NCBI RefSeq assembly: GCF_003600625.1
Contig: NZ_CP032489.1
Coordinates: 558,001-622,000, forward strand
Direction of reading: 5' to 3'
Length of the DNA stretch: 64,000 nucleotides
Source: Arachidicoccus soli
GTDB lineage: Bacteria > Bacteroidota > Bacteroidia > Chitinophagales > Chitinophagaceae
The stretch's first letter is position 1. The number at the start of each line of letters is the position of its first letter. Position numbers and translations under genes: made by a program. Below, piece by piece: positions 63,933 through 64,000 of this stretch. The notes under the pieces were generated by a model that did no database searches, was not told where the DNA came from, and saw only the letters and a list, made by a program, of their open reading frames with translations.

Positions 63933-64000
63933 ATGTTTACAGAAGAAGAAAAAAAATTTATCTCTTATTGGGAAGCAAACCGGCTGAGAGAGAAAAGTTG
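63933..64000 (+). CDS. Start of a hypothetical protein, cut by window end
   Basis: Twenty-two codons are visible, MFTEEEKKFISYWEANRLRE then KS. The acidic-helical opening resembles small Bacteroidota membrane proteins that begin with an EEKxFxxYWExNR motif, but too little is present for assignment. Its ATG is 54 bp right of the IS end, so the IS lies upstream of its promoter without removing it. Confidence 0.55.
   Translation, partial: MFTEEEKKFISYWEANRLREKS

Overview
The window looks like the chromosome of a low-GC member of the Bacteroidota, most likely in or near the Chitinophagaceae. This is inferred from gene content and style: many genes are preceded by the Bacteroidota -7 element TAnnTTTG instead of a clear Shine-Dalgarno sequence; NusB is of the long (about 310 aa) type; a DUF1573 lipoprotein, an HU-CCDC81/SPOR-like envelope protein, a MetZ-type sulfhydrylase, futalosine-pathway MqnA and a YpdA-type (bacillithiol disulfide) reductase are present; and the insertion sequences resemble Bacteroidota types. 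No name for the organism can be given from the sequence alone.

Layout. 1-6.7 kb: 3' part of mqnA, a small membrane protein, trxA, an OsmC protein, metZ, a GH25 lysozyme, a VIT1/CCC1 transporter and prfC. 6.8-9.97 kb (minus): a 50-aa membrane protein, an ABC-F ATPase and an LpxR-like outer membrane protein. 10.2-20.8 kb (plus): nadC, a SUI1/YciH factor, deoC, an M20 amidohydrolase, maeB, an MlaE-type permease, ypdA and uvrA. 20.9-22.0 kb: an IS630-type element with its transposase split over two frames. 22.1-28.0 kb: a DEAD-box helicase, a 2-hydroxyacid dehydrogenase, a secreted subtilase and mnmE.

28.0-33.9 kb is the accessory segment, ending at a tRNA-Met. It holds a HigB/HigA toxin-antitoxin pair with a palindromic operator, two truncated transposase remnants, an AHSA1 gene without a standard start codon, a Crp/Fnr regulator gene split by an IS1634-type element (TTAA duplication, frame restored on paper), a DoxX-like gene, and a lone XRE-type HTH gene preceded by three near-identical palindromes exactly 60 bp apart. 

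34.0-62.4 kb is dominated by core metabolism and housekeeping: guaA, a serpin lipoprotein, rpsT, sucA and sucB (E2 with two lipoyl domains), a sterol-desaturase-family hydroxylase, nusB, DUF1573, yajC, coaE, a Lys/Ala/Pro-repeat histone-like gene, a PolX/PHP protein with a degenerate polymerase site, gnd-zwf-pgl (oxidative pentose phosphate), sdhCAB, dgkA, xerC/D, rpsU, groEL and groES, and the HU-CCDC81/SPOR protein. 62.4-63.9 kb is an rve-type insertion sequence with doubled terminal repeats. The window ends in the first codons of another gene.

Together the genes describe a respiring heterotroph: the 2-oxoglutarate dehydrogenase and succinate dehydrogenase subunits, the malic enzyme and the oxidative pentose phosphate genes supply reducing power, and MqnA implies menaquinone as electron carrier. 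I found no clear new multi-gene system. The most interesting signals are cis-acting (60-bp-spaced operator array, perfect hairpins, doubled IS ends) and the IS-disrupted regulator.
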